A DNA stretch of 64,000 nt from Allokutzneria multivorans (GCF_039537405.1 NZ_BAABAL010000019.1:310001-374000), one strand, 5' to 3'. Positions 34,624-43,878 are shown, numbered from the stretch's first letter. The notes: generated from the letters alone by a model not told the origin. Numbers and translations are program-made.

Positions 34624-35643
34624 TCAGAGCAGCGGAGCGGTCTCCAGGGCGGAACGCACCTGGTCAACGGCCTGGTCGAGCGCGCAGTGCAGTGTCACCC
34701 CGGAAGCGAGGCGGTGACCACCGCCACCCAGTGATTCGGCCACGGCACCCACGTCGAGCCGGTCCATCGCGCGCAGCGACACCGTCCACGTCTGCGGCGC
34801 GGTCTCCTTGAACACGGCGGCGACCTCGGCCTCACGCGTGGTGCGCAGGATGTCGATCACGCTGTCCACGTCCTCACCGCGCAAGCCCTCCGAGTCCGAC
34901 GCGCGGACGGCGGCGTGCACGAAACCCAGTCCCTGAGCCGAATCCGGCTCCAGGCTGGCCCCGCCGAGCACCGCGGCGAGCATGCCCATCCAGCCGAACG
35001 GGTGCGTGTCCAGCATCGGGCGCAGCGTGGCATCGGGGTCGACCCCGGCGTCCACGAGCCGCGAGGCGATCGCGTAGGTGCCGCCGTTGGCGATGCGGAA
35101 GCAGCGGGTGTCGGTGGCCAGGCCCGCGTAGAGGCAGCGGGCGATCGGCTCGTCGACCTCGGCACCGAGCTCGTCCAGCACGCGCAGCACGATCACCGCC
35201 GTGGCTTCGGCCTCGGTGTCGACGACGTTGTGCGTGCCGAAACCGGTGTTGGAGGCGTGGTGGTCGAGCACGAGCACCTCGCCCCCGGCCGCCGCGGTCG
35301 CGGCGACGCGGTCACCGAGCACGCCGAGCCGGTCGACGCTGCCAGCGTCCAGCGCCACCAGGAACGGCGGCACAGCGGGCACCTCGTCGACACCCACGAC
35401 GATTCCGGTGGAGTCCAAGCCCCGCAACGACTCCGGCACCTCGGCGGGGTGCCCGAAGGACACCCGCACGGTGGCTCCGCGCCGTTGCAGCGCGATGCCC
35501 AGCGCCACCGCAGAGCCGAGCGCGTCGGCGTCGGGGTTGACGTGGGCGAGCAGGGTCACGTCGGGCGCTTCGGCCAACAGCCGCGCCGCCTTCTGCAGCG
35601 TGCTGATGCTCGACCCCGCAAGCGGGTCTTCGGGGTCTCGCAT
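34624..35643 (-). CDS. nrnA: DHH-family oligoribonuclease / pAp phosphatase
   Basis: 339 residues. DHH domain motifs: HVNPDADALGS, LDAGS and VLDHHASN; the C-terminal DHHA1 domain carries GGGGHRLASG. It would degrade very short RNAs and/or pAp. The ATG at 35643 begins MRDPEDPLAGSSISTLQKA; this N-terminal peptide is encoded by the palindromic element also found inside pepR, so the native start may have been altered by its arrival. The start lies 4 bases after the rbfA stop. Confidence 0.9.
   Translation of the reverse strand: MRDPEDPLAGSSISTLQKAARLLAEAPDVTLLAHVNPDADALGSAVALGIALQRRGATVRVSFGHPAEVPESLRGLDSTGIVVGVDEVPAVPPFLVALDAGSVDRLGVLGDRVAATAAAGGEVLVLDHHASNTGFGTHNVVDTEAEATAVIVLRVLDELGAEVDEPIARCLYAGLATDTRCFRIANGGTYAIASRLVDAGVDPDATLRPMLDTHPFGWMGMLAAVLGGASLEPDSAQGLGFVHAAVRASDSEGLRGEDVDSVIDILRTTREAEVAAVFKETAPQTWTVSLRAMDRLDVGAVAESLGGGGHRLASGVTLHCALDQAVDQVRSALETAPLL
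35605..35632 (+). repeat. Coding palindromic element, copy in nrnA
   Basis: GATGCTCGACCCCGC and AAGCGGGTCTTCG on the plus strand match the pepR copy at all but a few positions. Here the gene reads the opposite strand and yields EDPLAGSSIS within the first residues. Confidence 0.6.
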
Positions 35644-35647
35644 AGCA

Positions 35648-36088
35648 CTAGTCCTCGTCCTCGTCCACTTCGCGGGGCTTGCGGTACGGGTCGGCCTCAC
35701 CGGCGGGCTTGGCGCCGGAGGCGATCCGGGCCACGTCGGCGTCGGCCGCCTGCGCCCTGGCGAGCAGCTCCTCCATCTGCCGGGCGGTGTCGGGCACCGC
35801 GTCCAGCACGAAGGCCAGCGAGGGGGTGTAACGCACGCCGGTGCGCTGTCCCACCAGGGAGCGCAGCACACCGGTCGAGCTGGCCAGCGCGGCTGCGGTG
35901 CCCGCGTGGTCGGCGTCGTCCCCGAGGACGGTGTAGAACACGGTCGCCTCGCGCAGGTCACCGGTCACCTTGGCCTCGGTCACGGTGACCATGGCCAGGC
36001 GGGGGTCCTTCACGTCGTGCTCCAACGCGGACGCGACGATCTGGGCGATCCGCTTGGCGAGCCTGCGGGCGCGGGCCTGGTCGGCCAC
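35648..36088 (-). CDS. rbfA: Ribosome-binding factor A
   Basis: 146 residues. A KH-like single domain, with RLAKRIAQIVASALEHDVKDPRL at the start and REATVFYTVLGD followed by GVLRSLVGQRTGVRYTPSLAFVLD, needed for 16S rRNA 5'-end maturation and cold growth. The C-terminal tail is acidic (REVDEDED). ATG at 36088. It lies between the DUF503 gene and nrnA. Confidence 0.95.
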   Translation of the reverse strand: MADQARARRLAKRIAQIVASALEHDVKDPRLAMVTVTEAKVTGDLREATVFYTVLGDDADHAGTAAALASSTGVLRSLVGQRTGVRYTPSLAFVLDAVPDTARQMEELLARAQAADADVARIASGAKPAGEADPYRKPREVDEDED

Positions 36089-36130
36089 GGCGCTCCTCCT
36101 GTCTTTCTCGTACAGCGCTTCACAGCGCGG

Positions 36131-36433
36131 CTACTCGTCCTCCGGCCCGAACAACCTGTGCCGGGCGGAGAGAAGTTCCAGTTCGGGGCGTCCGGCCACC
36201 AGTCGTTCGCAGGCCGAGAGGACCTCGCGGACGTGCTCGGTGTCCCCCGCCACCGCCGAGACCCCGATCAGGGCGCGGCGGTGCAGGTCCTGGTGGCCCG
36301 CCTCGGCGGCGGCCACCTCGAAGCGCTTGCGCAGCTCGGCGATGACCGGCCGCACCAAGGAGCGCTTCTGCTTGAGCGAGTGCACGTCCCCGAACAGGAC
36401 GTCCAGCTCCAACGATCCCACGTACACGGGCAT
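36131..36433 (-). CDS. DUF503 protein
   Basis: 100 residues: MPVYVGSLELDVLFGDVHSL then KQKRSLVRPVIAELRKRFEV, and GVSAVAGDTEHVREVLSACERLV, the standard DUF503 fold. It almost always sits between infB and rbfA in Gram-positive genomes; a role in ribosome biogenesis is assumed from that. ATG at 36433 without a strong SD. Confidence 0.9.
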   Translation of the reverse strand: MPVYVGSLELDVLFGDVHSLKQKRSLVRPVIAELRKRFEVAAAEAGHQDLHRRALIGVSAVAGDTEHVREVLSACERLVAGRPELELLSARHRLFGPEDE

Positions 36434-36607
36434 CACCGTTGTGAATATTCGAGGTGAAGGAGCGAGCGGGCGAACCGGCGCCGGTCCTCGACCTGGCGAC
36501 CGGGCTGGTTCGGCGGAAGCTCGCACCATAAGGGGTACGGGGGACTCGGTCCCCCGAGTGGCACAAGGAACGGGGAAGGTGGCCCGGAGGCCACCGAACA
36601 CCCCGAG

Positions 36608-36636
36608 GACGGCCGGGTGCGGAACACCCGGCCGTC
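36608..36636 (-). terminator. Hairpin downstream of infB
   Basis: Perfect 12-base stem GACGGCCGGGTG / CACCCGGCCGTC with a 5-base loop, 8 bases after the infB stop. A second hairpin (GGTGGCC/GGCCACC, 36580-36597) follows. No T-run; likely partial termination or processing before the DUF503 gene. Confidence 0.55.
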
Positions 36637-36644
36637 GTCGGACA

Positions 36645-39600
36645 TCAGTTGCGCGGCTTCTCGCGCATCTCGAAGGTCTCGATCGAGTCGCCGATCTTCA
36701 GATCGCCGTACGAACCGAGGGTGATACCGCACTCGTAGCCCTCGCGGACCTCGGTCGCGTCGTCCTTGAAACGGCGCAGCGAGGTGATCGAGAGGTTGTC
36801 GGCGACCACGACGTTGTCGCGCAGCAGTCGCGCCTTGGTGTTGCGCTTGATCTCGCCGGACATGACCAGGCAACCGGCGATGGTGCCGAACTTGGAGGAC
36901 TTGAAGACCTCGCGGACCTCGGCCTTGCCGAGCGCGACCTCCTCGTAGATCGGCTTGAGCATGCCCTTGAGGGCCGCCTCGATCTCGTCGATCGCCTGGT
37001 AGATGACCGTGTAGTAGCGGACGTCCACGCCCTCGCGGTTGGCCAGCTCCGTGGCCTTGCCCTCCGCGCGGACGTTGAAGCCGAGCACGATCACGTTGTC
37101 GGCGATGGCGAGGTTGATGTCGCCCTCGGTGATGCCACCGACGCCGCGGTGGATGACCCGCAGCTCGACGTCCTCGCCGACCTCCAGCTTGACCAGGGCG
37201 CTCTCCAGCGCCTCGACCGTACCGGAGTTGTCACCCTTGATGATCAGGTTGAGCTGGCGCGTCTCCTTCAGAGCCGCGTCCAGGTCTTCCAGGCTGACGC
37301 GCTTGCGCTTGGCCGCCTGCTGGGCGTTGCGCTCACGAGCGCGGCGCCGGTCGGCGATCTGGCGGGCGACGCGGTCCTCGTCGACCACGAGGAAGGTGTC
37401 ACCGGCGCCGGGAACCGACGTGAAACCGATGACCTGCACCGGACGCGACGGGGTCGCCTCCAGCACGTCCTCGTTGTACTCGTCGACCATCCTGCGCACG
37501 CGGCCGTACGCGTCACCGGCGACGATGGAGTCACCGATGCGCAGCGTGCCGCGCTGGACGAGGACGGTGGCGACGGAACCGCGGCCGCGGTCGAGGTGGG
37601 CCTCGATCGCGACACCCTGGGCCTGCATGTCCGGGTTGGCCCGGAGGTCCAGCGTGGCGTCCGCGGTCAGCAGGATCGCCTCCAGCAGGCCGTCGATGTT
37701 CGTGCCCTGCTTCGCGGAGATGTCCACGAACATCGTCTCGCCGCCGTACTCCTCGGCGACCAGCCCGTAGTCGGTGAGCTGCTGGCGGATCTTCTGCGGG
37801 TTCGCACCCGGCTTGTCGATCTTGTTGACCGCCACCACGACCGGCACGTTCGCGGCCTGCGCGTGGTTGATGGCCTCCACCGTCTGCGGCATCACACCGT
37901 CATCGGCGGCGACCACGATCACCGCGATGTCGGTGGAGTTGGCGCCACGGGCACGCATGGCGGTGAACGCCTCGTGACCGGGGGTGTCGATGAAGGTGAT
38001 CAGGCGGTCGCGGCCCTCGAGCCCCGCCATGACCTGGTAGGCGCCGATGTGCTGGGTGATGCCACCGGCCTCGCCCTCGTGCACGTTCGCCTTGCGGATC
38101 GTGTCGAGCAGGCGGGTCTTACCGTGGTCGACGTGACCCATGACGGTGACGACCGGCGGGCGGAACTCGAGCTCTTCCTCGCCGCCCTCGTCCTCGCCGT
38201 AGCTGATGTCGAAGGACTCCAGCAGCTCGCGGTCCTCCTCCTCGGGGCTGACCACGAGGACGCGGTAGTTCATCTCCTGGCCGAGCAGCTCCAGGATCTC
38301 GTCGGTGACCGACTGCGTCGCGGTGACCATCTCACCGAGGTGGAACATCGCCTGCACCAGCGCGGCCGGGTTGGCGTTGATCTTGTCGGCGAAGTCCGTC
38401 AGCGAGGCGCCGCGCGCGAGCCGGACGACCTCGCCCTGGCCCTTCGGCAACCGCACGCCACCGATGGACGGGGCCTGCATGTTGTCGAACTCCTGCCGCT
38501 TCTGCCGCTTCGACTTGCGGCCCTTGCGGCTCGGGCCGCCGGGACGGCCGAACGCGCCAGCGGTACCACCGGCACGGCCACGGCCACCGCCGCCGCCACC
38601 CGGGCGGAAACCGCCACCACCGGGACGGAAACCGCCACCGGGAGCGCCGCCACCACCGGGGGCACCGGCACCGCCGCCGCCACCGGGACGGAAGCCGCCA
38701 CCGCCGCCACCGCCACCGCGGAAGCCGCCGCCACCGCCGCCGCCACCGGGGCGGAAGCCACCGCCACCGCCGCCGGGACCGCCACGGCCGCCACCGGCAC
38801 CGCCGGGGCCACCACGGCCACCGCCGGGACCACCGCGACCGCCACCGGGACCACCGGCGGGGCGCTGCGGACGGGGCGGCATCATGCCGGGGTTCGGGCG
38901 CGGGGGCATGTTGCCCGGGGTCGGGCGCGGGCCACCGGGACGCGCGTCACCGCGCGGGGCCTGGGCCGGACGGCCCTCGCCACCGGGACGGCCCTCGCCA
39001 CCCGGGCGGCCTTCGCCACCGGGACGCGGAGCACCCGGACGCGGGCCACCCGGGGCCTGCGGGCGCTGGGCGGGAGCACCGCCACCGACGCCGAAGGGGT
39101 TGTTGCCGACCCGGGGAGCGCGCGGACCCGGCTTCGGGGACTGCGGCTTCGGCGGGACGACGGACGGAGCGGCCTGCGCGGGCTTGGGGCCGGGGCGCGG
39201 ACCGGGCTTGGCACCCGACGGGGACGCCGAGGCCGCGGGAGCGGCGGGCGTCGCGGGCTTGGCCGCCTGCTGCTCGGGCGCCTTGGGCGCGGGAGCGGCA
39301 GGCTTGAACTCGGCGACCGCGGGCTTGACCTGCTCGACCGGGGCCGGAGCGGGCTTGACCTCTTCGACCTTGGGGGCCGGAGGGCGGGGGCCGGGCTTGG
39401 GGCCGGGTCCGGGACGCGGACCGGGCTTGTTCTCCGAAGACGGCGCCGACGACACAGAAGGCGCCGCGGCCGGGGCGGACGACGCCGGGGCCGCCGGAGC
39501 GGGCTTGGGGGCCGGGGCACCGGACTGCGGTGCCGGGCCGGGCTTGGGGGCCGGGGGTCCGGGCCTGGGCGCGGACGGACGCTTGTCCGCCTTGCCGCCC

Positions 39601-39755
39601 GGGTAGGAGTCCCGCAGCTTGCGGGCGACCGGGGCCTCCACGGTGGAGGACGCCGACTTCACGAACTCACCAAGCTCCTTGAGCTTGTTCAGAACGTCCT
39701 TGCTGGTGACACCGAGCTCTTTCGCGAGCTCGTGCACACGGGCCTTGCCTGCCAC
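36645..39755 (-). CDS. infB: Translation initiation factor IF-2
   Basis: 1036 residues from the GTG at 39755 (SD GAGGAGA). The IF2_N domain (RVHELAKELGVTSKDVLNKL) is followed by an unusually long low-complexity part: Pro/Ala/Lys-rich to about residue 230, then Gly/Arg/Pro-rich (GGGGGGFRPGG-type repeats) to about 420. The GTPase domain has GHVDHGKT, DTPGHEAF and NKIDK; the C-terminal beta-barrels and fMet-tRNA-binding C2 domain end GDSIETFEMREKPRN. It recruits initiator tRNA to the 30S subunit. Confidence 0.97.
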   Translation of the reverse strand: MAGKARVHELAKELGVTSKDVLNKLKELGEFVKSASSTVEAPVARKLRDSYPGGKADKRPSAPRPGPPAPKPGPAPQSGAPAPKPAPAAPASSAPAAAPSVSSAPSSENKPGPRPGPGPKPGPRPPAPKVEEVKPAPAPVEQVKPAVAEFKPAAPAPKAPEQQAAKPATPAAPAASASPSGAKPGPRPGPKPAQAAPSVVPPKPQSPKPGPRAPRVGNNPFGVGGGAPAQRPQAPGGPRPGAPRPGGEGRPGGEGRPGGEGRPAQAPRGDARPGGPRPTPGNMPPRPNPGMMPPRPQRPAGGPGGGRGGPGGGRGGPGGAGGGRGGPGGGGGGFRPGGGGGGGGFRGGGGGGGGFRPGGGGGAGAPGGGGAPGGGFRPGGGGFRPGGGGGGRGRAGGTAGAFGRPGGPSRKGRKSKRQKRQEFDNMQAPSIGGVRLPKGQGEVVRLARGASLTDFADKINANPAALVQAMFHLGEMVTATQSVTDEILELLGQEMNYRVLVVSPEEEDRELLESFDISYGEDEGGEEELEFRPPVVTVMGHVDHGKTRLLDTIRKANVHEGEAGGITQHIGAYQVMAGLEGRDRLITFIDTPGHEAFTAMRARGANSTDIAVIVVAADDGVMPQTVEAINHAQAANVPVVVAVNKIDKPGANPQKIRQQLTDYGLVAEEYGGETMFVDISAKQGTNIDGLLEAILLTADATLDLRANPDMQAQGVAIEAHLDRGRGSVATVLVQRGTLRIGDSIVAGDAYGRVRRMVDEYNEDVLEATPSRPVQVIGFTSVPGAGDTFLVVDEDRVARQIADRRRARERNAQQAAKRKRVSLEDLDAALKETRQLNLIIKGDNSGTVEALESALVKLEVGEDVELRVIHRGVGGITEGDINLAIADNVIVLGFNVRAEGKATELANREGVDVRYYTVIYQAIDEIEAALKGMLKPIYEEVALGKAEVREVFKSSKFGTIAGCLVMSGEIKRNTKARLLRDNVVVADNLSITSLRRFKDDATEVREGYECGITLGSYGDLKIGDSIETFEMREKPRN

Positions 39756-39833
39756 TTGTCTCCTCACTGGGAGGCCGAGCGGCAAGCCCGCACGACCTCG
39801 TCCTACCGTCGAAGCGCGTTCATGTCTTCAGCT

Positions 39834-40166
39834 TCACGGCTGATTCATGATCGGTCGACCTGCTTCCTTCGCATTGCACGACGGGGAGGTTCCCTCGTCG
39901 GTCGAGAGCCGGGCCACCTTGGCGAGGTGGGAGCCGATCGGGGCGGTGTCGAGCGGGCCGGCGAAGCGCAGTGCTCGCGGGAACGCCCTTCGCCGTTCGG
40001 CGAGGCGAAGGCACTCGGGATCGGGGTGCAACCAGGCGCCCCGTCCCGGGAGCCGACGCCGGGGGTCGGGAACGACGGAATCGCCCGAGACCACCACGCG
40101 CAGAAGCTCAGCGGCGAGCGCCCGGGTGCGGCATCCGACACACGTTCGAACAGCAGACGTGCGCAT
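39834..40166 (-). CDS. ylxR: YlxR (DUF448) RNA-binding protein
   Basis: 110 residues from the ATG at 40166 (MRTSAVRTCVGCRTRALAAELLR). The RTCVGCR and GRGAWLHPDPECL blocks with GR(G)A are the DUF448 signature; members bind RNA and in some bacteria act with RNase P. An in-frame GTG at 40196 would add ten residues. Standard position between nusA and infB. Confidence 0.9.
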   Translation of the reverse strand: MRTSAVRTCVGCRTRALAAELLRVVVSGDSVVPDPRRRLPGRGAWLHPDPECLRLAERRRAFPRALRFAGPLDTAPIGSHLAKVARLSTDEGTSPSCNAKEAGRPIMNQP

Positions 40167-40271
40167 TGGATCCCGTTCCCCGGCGCCCTGAACCACTCAT
40201 GAGTCTAACGCCTAGGGCGAACCGGTTGTTCACCGGCGCCCGGAGATCTTGCCGACACCCGTCGGCGACCC

Positions 40272-41294
40272 CTACTCGGCGGTGCCCGAGGACCCCGCTC
40301 CCGGAGCGCTCGGGGTGTCCGGCGCGGCGTCGCTGCGGATGTCGATCCGCCAGCCGGTGAGCCGCGCGGCGAGGCGGGCGTTCTGGCCCTCCTTGCCGAT
40401 GGCCAGCGAGAGCTGGAAGTCCGGGACCACCACGCGCGCGGTCTTGGCGCGCTCGTCCACCACGGTCACCGAGATGACCTTCGCGGGCGAGAGCGCGTTG
40501 CCGACGAAGCTCGCGGGGTCGTCGGCGTGGTCGACGATGTCGATCTTCTCGCCGGCCAGCTCGCTCATCACGTTGCGCACGCGCGCGCCCATCGGGCCGA
40601 TGCACGCGCCCTTGGCGTTCACCCCGTGCACGGTGGAACGGACCGCGATCTTGGTGCGGTGCCCGCCCTCGCGCGCGACCGCGGCGATCTCCACGGTGCC
40701 GTCGGCGATCTCCGGGACCTCCAGCGCGAAGAGCTTCTTCACCAGACCCGGGTGGGTCCTGGACAGGGTCACCTGGGTGCCCCGCGCCGCCCTGGACACG
40801 GTGACCACGTAGCACTTGAGGCGCATGCCGTGGGTGTAGGTCTCGCCGGGCACCTGCTCGGCGGGCGGGATCACGCCCTCGATGTCGCCGACCTTGACGA
40901 CCACCATGCCGCGCGAGTTGGCGCGGGCGTCGCGCTGCACGACACCGGCGAGGATCTCGCCCTCCTTGGTGGCGAACTCGCCGAAGGTGCGCTCGTGCTC
41001 GGCGTCGCGCAGGCGCTGCAGGATGACCTGGCGCGCGGTGGTCGCGGCGATGCGCCCGAAGCCCTCGGGGGTGTCGTCCCACTCGTCGGCGATCACGCCG
41101 TCGGGCTGGACGTCCTGGGCCAGCACCCGCACGATGCCGGTCTTGCGGTCGATCTCCACGCGCGCGTGCTGGAAGTGACCGTCGGTGTGCTTGTAGGCGG
41201 TCAGCAGCGCGGTCTCGATGGCGCCGAGCACCGTCTCGAAGGGGATCTCCTTTTCGCGCTCGATCGCCCGGAGCGCGGCGATGTCCACGTTCAT
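40272..41294 (-). CDS. nusA: Transcription termination/antitermination factor NusA
   Basis: 340 residues, the short actinobacterial form without acidic C-terminal repeats. NusA_N (MNVDIAALRAIEREKEIPFETVLGAIETAL), the S1 domain (EGEILAGVVQRDARANSRGMVVVKVGDIEGVIP), then two KH domains (GACIGPMGARVRNVMSEL; LAIGKEGQNARLAARLTGW) follow in order. It modulates pausing and termination by RNA polymerase. The ATG overlaps the rimP stop (ATGA). Confidence 0.97.
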   Translation of the reverse strand: MNVDIAALRAIEREKEIPFETVLGAIETALLTAYKHTDGHFQHARVEIDRKTGIVRVLAQDVQPDGVIADEWDDTPEGFGRIAATTARQVILQRLRDAEHERTFGEFATKEGEILAGVVQRDARANSRGMVVVKVGDIEGVIPPAEQVPGETYTHGMRLKCYVVTVSRAARGTQVTLSRTHPGLVKKLFALEVPEIADGTVEIAAVAREGGHRTKIAVRSTVHGVNAKGACIGPMGARVRNVMSELAGEKIDIVDHADDPASFVGNALSPAKVISVTVVDERAKTARVVVPDFQLSLAIGKEGQNARLAARLTGWRIDIRSDAAPDTPSAPGAGSSGTAE

Positions 41295-41851
41295 TTCGAC
41301 TCCTCCTCCGTTGTGTCGTTCGTGTCTGCGTCGTTCGCGCCCAGCGCCGCCAGTTCCTTGGCGGGGGGCGCGTTGAACTCGATCTCGACCTTGGCGCTGG
41401 CGACGTCGGTGTAGACGACGCGCCGCAGCGCTCCGCCGACCAGCAGCTGGACGCCCTCGTCATCGGCATCGCCGACCCTGCCGACGAACTCGGAGCCGTC
41501 GGAGAGGCGGACCTTGGCCAGCCGCAGGCGGGTGTGCCGCCAGTGCCGGGCCTTGGTCAGCGGGGCGTCGAGCCCGCGCGAGGAGACCTCCAGGGTGTAG
41601 GCGTCCTTGAGCACGTCCTCGCGCGCGTCGAGCGCCTCGGCGACCGAACGGGAGGCCTCGGCCACCTCGTCCAGGTTCACCCCGCGCTCAGAGTCGACGA
41701 CGACGCGCAGAACCCGTCGGCGGCCCGCCGACCGCACGTCGAGTTCCTCCAACTCGAACCCCGCCGCGCGGACGGCCTCGTCCACGAGGGGTTCGAGCTG
41801 CGCGGTGAGCTGGTCCCGAGGACCAGGCCCCCCGTGCTGCCTGCTGGACAC
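41291..41851 (-). CDS. rimP: Ribosome maturation factor RimP
   Basis: 186 residues: VDEAVRAAGFELEELDVRSAGRRRVLRVVVDSERGVNLDEVAEASR, then LEVSSRGLDAPLTKARHWRH, the two blocks that define RimP, and a C-terminal SH3-like domain. It assists 30S assembly. First gene of the rimP-nusA-ylxR-infB operon; the promoter should lie in 41852-42005, a gap shared with the divergent lipoprotein gene. Confidence 0.95.
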   Translation of the reverse strand: MSSRQHGGPGPRDQLTAQLEPLVDEAVRAAGFELEELDVRSAGRRRVLRVVVDSERGVNLDEVAEASRSVAEALDAREDVLKDAYTLEVSSRGLDAPLTKARHWRHTRLRLAKVRLSDGSEFVGRVGDADDEGVQLLVGGALRRVVYTDVASAKVEIEFNAPPAKELAALGANDADTNDTTEEESK

Positions 41852-42005
41852 CTGTCGGGCTCCCTAGCTCTTGAAGTTGAACCCACGAAATCGGCCGGTG
41901 CGCGAACGCCGCACCGGTCCGGTCGCACAGCGTAGCTCCTCGCCCCGCGCGAGCACGTATCCGTGATCGCCGCCCGATCGAGGGAGCCTGGCAGGATGGG
42001 CTTTC

Positions 42006-42494
42006 GTGGTCTCAGGACATTCCTCAGGACATTCTCGCCGCGGTTTCCTGCGCGCCGGGCTCGCGGGCGCGGTGGCGCTGCCGCTGAGCGCGTGCACCGG
42101 TGAGCCGACCCCGGACAAGCCCGATCCGCTGGAGGAGCTCGCCGCGCAGGCGCGCTCGGACGCCGAGCTCGCCAAGGCGGTCGCGACGGCGCACCCCTCG
42201 CTCGCGGCGAAGGCCGACGCGGTCGCGGCGGACCGGCGCGCGCACCACGGCGCGTTCGAGAAGGAGCTGAACCGGGCCCGACCCGCACGCGTAAGCGCGA
42301 CAGCGACTCCGCCGCCCGCACCGGCTCCGAGTGCGCCGCAGCAGGCCTCGGCCGCGCTGAGCGCCTTGAAGGAGGCGCTGACGACCGGGGAGAAGCGCGC
42401 GGCGGAGTTGGTGCCGTCGTTGCCGAAGCACCGCGCGGGCCTGGTCGGCTCGGTCGCGGCGAGCTGTGCGTGCCTGCGGGAGGTGCTGGCCTGA
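42006..42494 (+). CDS. Putative Tat-exported lipoprotein
   Basis: 162 residues. SRRGFLRAGLAGAVALPLSACTG combines a twin-arginine signal with a lipobox (LSAC), so the Cys at about residue 30 should be lipidated after Tat export. The mature part is Ala-rich and helical with a Pro-rich linker (ATPPPAPAPSAPQQ). The last codons overlap the next start (TGATG). It matches the Rv2843 position in the mycobacterial order. GTG start at 42006. Function unknown. Confidence 0.75.
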   Translation: MVSGHSSGHSRRGFLRAGLAGAVALPLSACTGEPTPDKPDPLEELAAQARSDAELAKAVATAHPSLAAKADAVAADRRAHHGAFEKELNRARPARVSATATPPPAPAPSAPQQASAALSALKEALTTGEKRAAELVPSLPKHRAGLVGSVAASCACLREVLA

Positions 42495-42955
42495 TGTTCG
42501 TCCGTACGCAGAAGAACCCGCCGTCGCAGGAGACGGTGAACGCGGTGCAGCAGGCGCTGGCCGCCGAGCACGCCGCCGAGTGGGCCTACGGCTTGGCATC
42601 GGCGTTCTTGCCCTCGTCGGCCGACGCGTCGATCCGTGAGGGCGAGACGTCGCACCGCGCGCGACGCGACGCCGTGGAGCGGTTGTTGCGCGACGCGGGG
42701 GCCACGCCTGTGCCCGCTGAGCCCGCCTACCAACCGCCTCAGCCGGTGACGAACCAGGCGAGCGCGGCCGGGCTGCTGGCGTCAGCGGAGACCGACGCGG
42801 CGTCGGCGTGGCACGGCGTGCTCGAACGATCGGACGAGGAGTCGTTGCGGCGCACGGCGTTGGAGGGACTGACGGCCTCGGCGGTGCGCACCGCGCGCTG
42901 GCGCAAGATGGCTGGGCAGACCCCGACGACGACCGCGTTCCCCGGCCGCCAGTAG
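42494..42955 (+). CDS. Ferritin-like DUF4439 protein
   Basis: 153 residues. QALAAEHAAEWAYGLASAFL and REGETSHRARRDAVERLLRDAG resemble the helices of the DUF4439 ferritin-like family, with E and H residues in the expected places; WHGVLERSDEESLRRTALEGLTASAVRTARWR follows. No signal peptide of its own. Coupled to the lipoprotein gene by TGATG; the pair matches Rv2843/Rv2844. Metal binding is not proven. Confidence 0.8.
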   Translation: MFVRTQKNPPSQETVNAVQQALAAEHAAEWAYGLASAFLPSSADASIREGETSHRARRDAVERLLRDAGATPVPAEPAYQPPQPVTNQASAAGLLASAETDAASAWHGVLERSDEESLRRTALEGLTASAVRTARWRKMAGQTPTTTAFPGRQ

Positions 42956-42962
42956 GGACCCG

Positions 42963-43718
42963 TCAGGTGTTGATGGCGCGCCCGACGCGGAGCGCGTCCG
43001 TGCTGACTTCCTGAAGCAGGTCGACGTCCTTGCGCGTGTGGTTGTAGAAGTCCGACTCCGCGATCAGCACCGTCGTGCCCTCGACGCTTGAGGCGTAGCC
43101 CGCGTCCTTGAACTGCGCGGGCCCGCCAGGCACGTTGCGGTTCTCGCGGATGAGGTCGTTGACGTTGCCGGTCTTGTCGGACTTGGTGAGCTGCTCCAGC
43201 GCTGTCGCGTCGTTGACGGTGGGCATCGTGACCAGGGCCAGGGAGACCACGACCGGGGAGCCGTCCTTGGCCTTGGTGGCGAACAGCAGGCGGAGCATGC
43301 GCTCGCACGGCGTCTTGCGGAGAAACTGCTGCGTGTCGTCGTAGGCATGCGCGGCGCAGTCCTTGTCGGCGACGGTCGCGTGCTCCTCGTAGACCAGCTG
43401 CGGCGGATCGGCGGGCAGCGTCGCGACACCGGTGATCGTGCCGCCGCTCGCGCCCCAGAGCGTGCCGGAGAACAGTGCGACGGCCGCGAGCACTCCGCCC
43501 TTGATCAGCCAGCCCTTGCGCGAGCGGTCGGCCACGAGCGCGGCAACGCGGTCGGACGCGCTGGGGCCGTCCGAGCCCTGCGCGGGCGGCTCCGCGACCT
43601 TGGCCGCCTCGGGCCGCCGTCGCGGAGCTGGGGCGGGTTCGGTCAGGGGCGAGGTGTCCCACTCAACGGGCTCCACTCGCGTCATCACCTGTCCGTCCGA
43701 TGAGCGCAGATCCGACAC
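42963..43718 (-). CDS. Membrane-anchored protein of unknown function
   Basis: 251 residues (GTG at 43718; an in-frame ATG at 43685 is an alternative). A charged Pro-rich cytosolic part of about 70 residues is followed by one membrane helix (WLIKGGVLAAVALFSGTLWGAS) and an extracytoplasmic domain of about 155 residues with two cysteines (DKDCAAHAYD and TPCERMLRLLF) that may form a disulfide. No family recognised. It converges with the DUF4439 gene, 7 bases apart. Confidence 0.65.
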   Translation of the reverse strand: MSDLRSSDGQVMTRVEPVEWDTSPLTEPAPAPRRRPEAAKVAEPPAQGSDGPSASDRVAALVADRSRKGWLIKGGVLAAVALFSGTLWGASGGTITGVATLPADPPQLVYEEHATVADKDCAAHAYDDTQQFLRKTPCERMLRLLFATKAKDGSPVVVSLALVTMPTVNDATALEQLTKSDKTGNVNDLIRENRNVPGGPAQFKDAGYASSVEGTTVLIAESDFYNHTRKDVDLLQEVSTDALRVGRAINT

Positions 43719-43878
43719 GATGGCTCACGGTAACGGTCTCCCGGGGGAAACGCGACGCGTCCCTACAACCTTGATAACGGCATGCGCCAGCCTTGGCGTT
43801 CACCTGTCCGCGTGAACAGCGGTAACGGACAGATAGTCACGGTCCAGACAATTCCACCCGTTCGAGATTCACGCTCGG

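Noticed and set aside
38560..39060. Regular repeats that could suggest a CRISPR or satellite
   Set aside because: They are codon-phased Gly/Pro/Arg repeats of IF-2; no spacers. The same holds for the helicase tail at 55570-56060.
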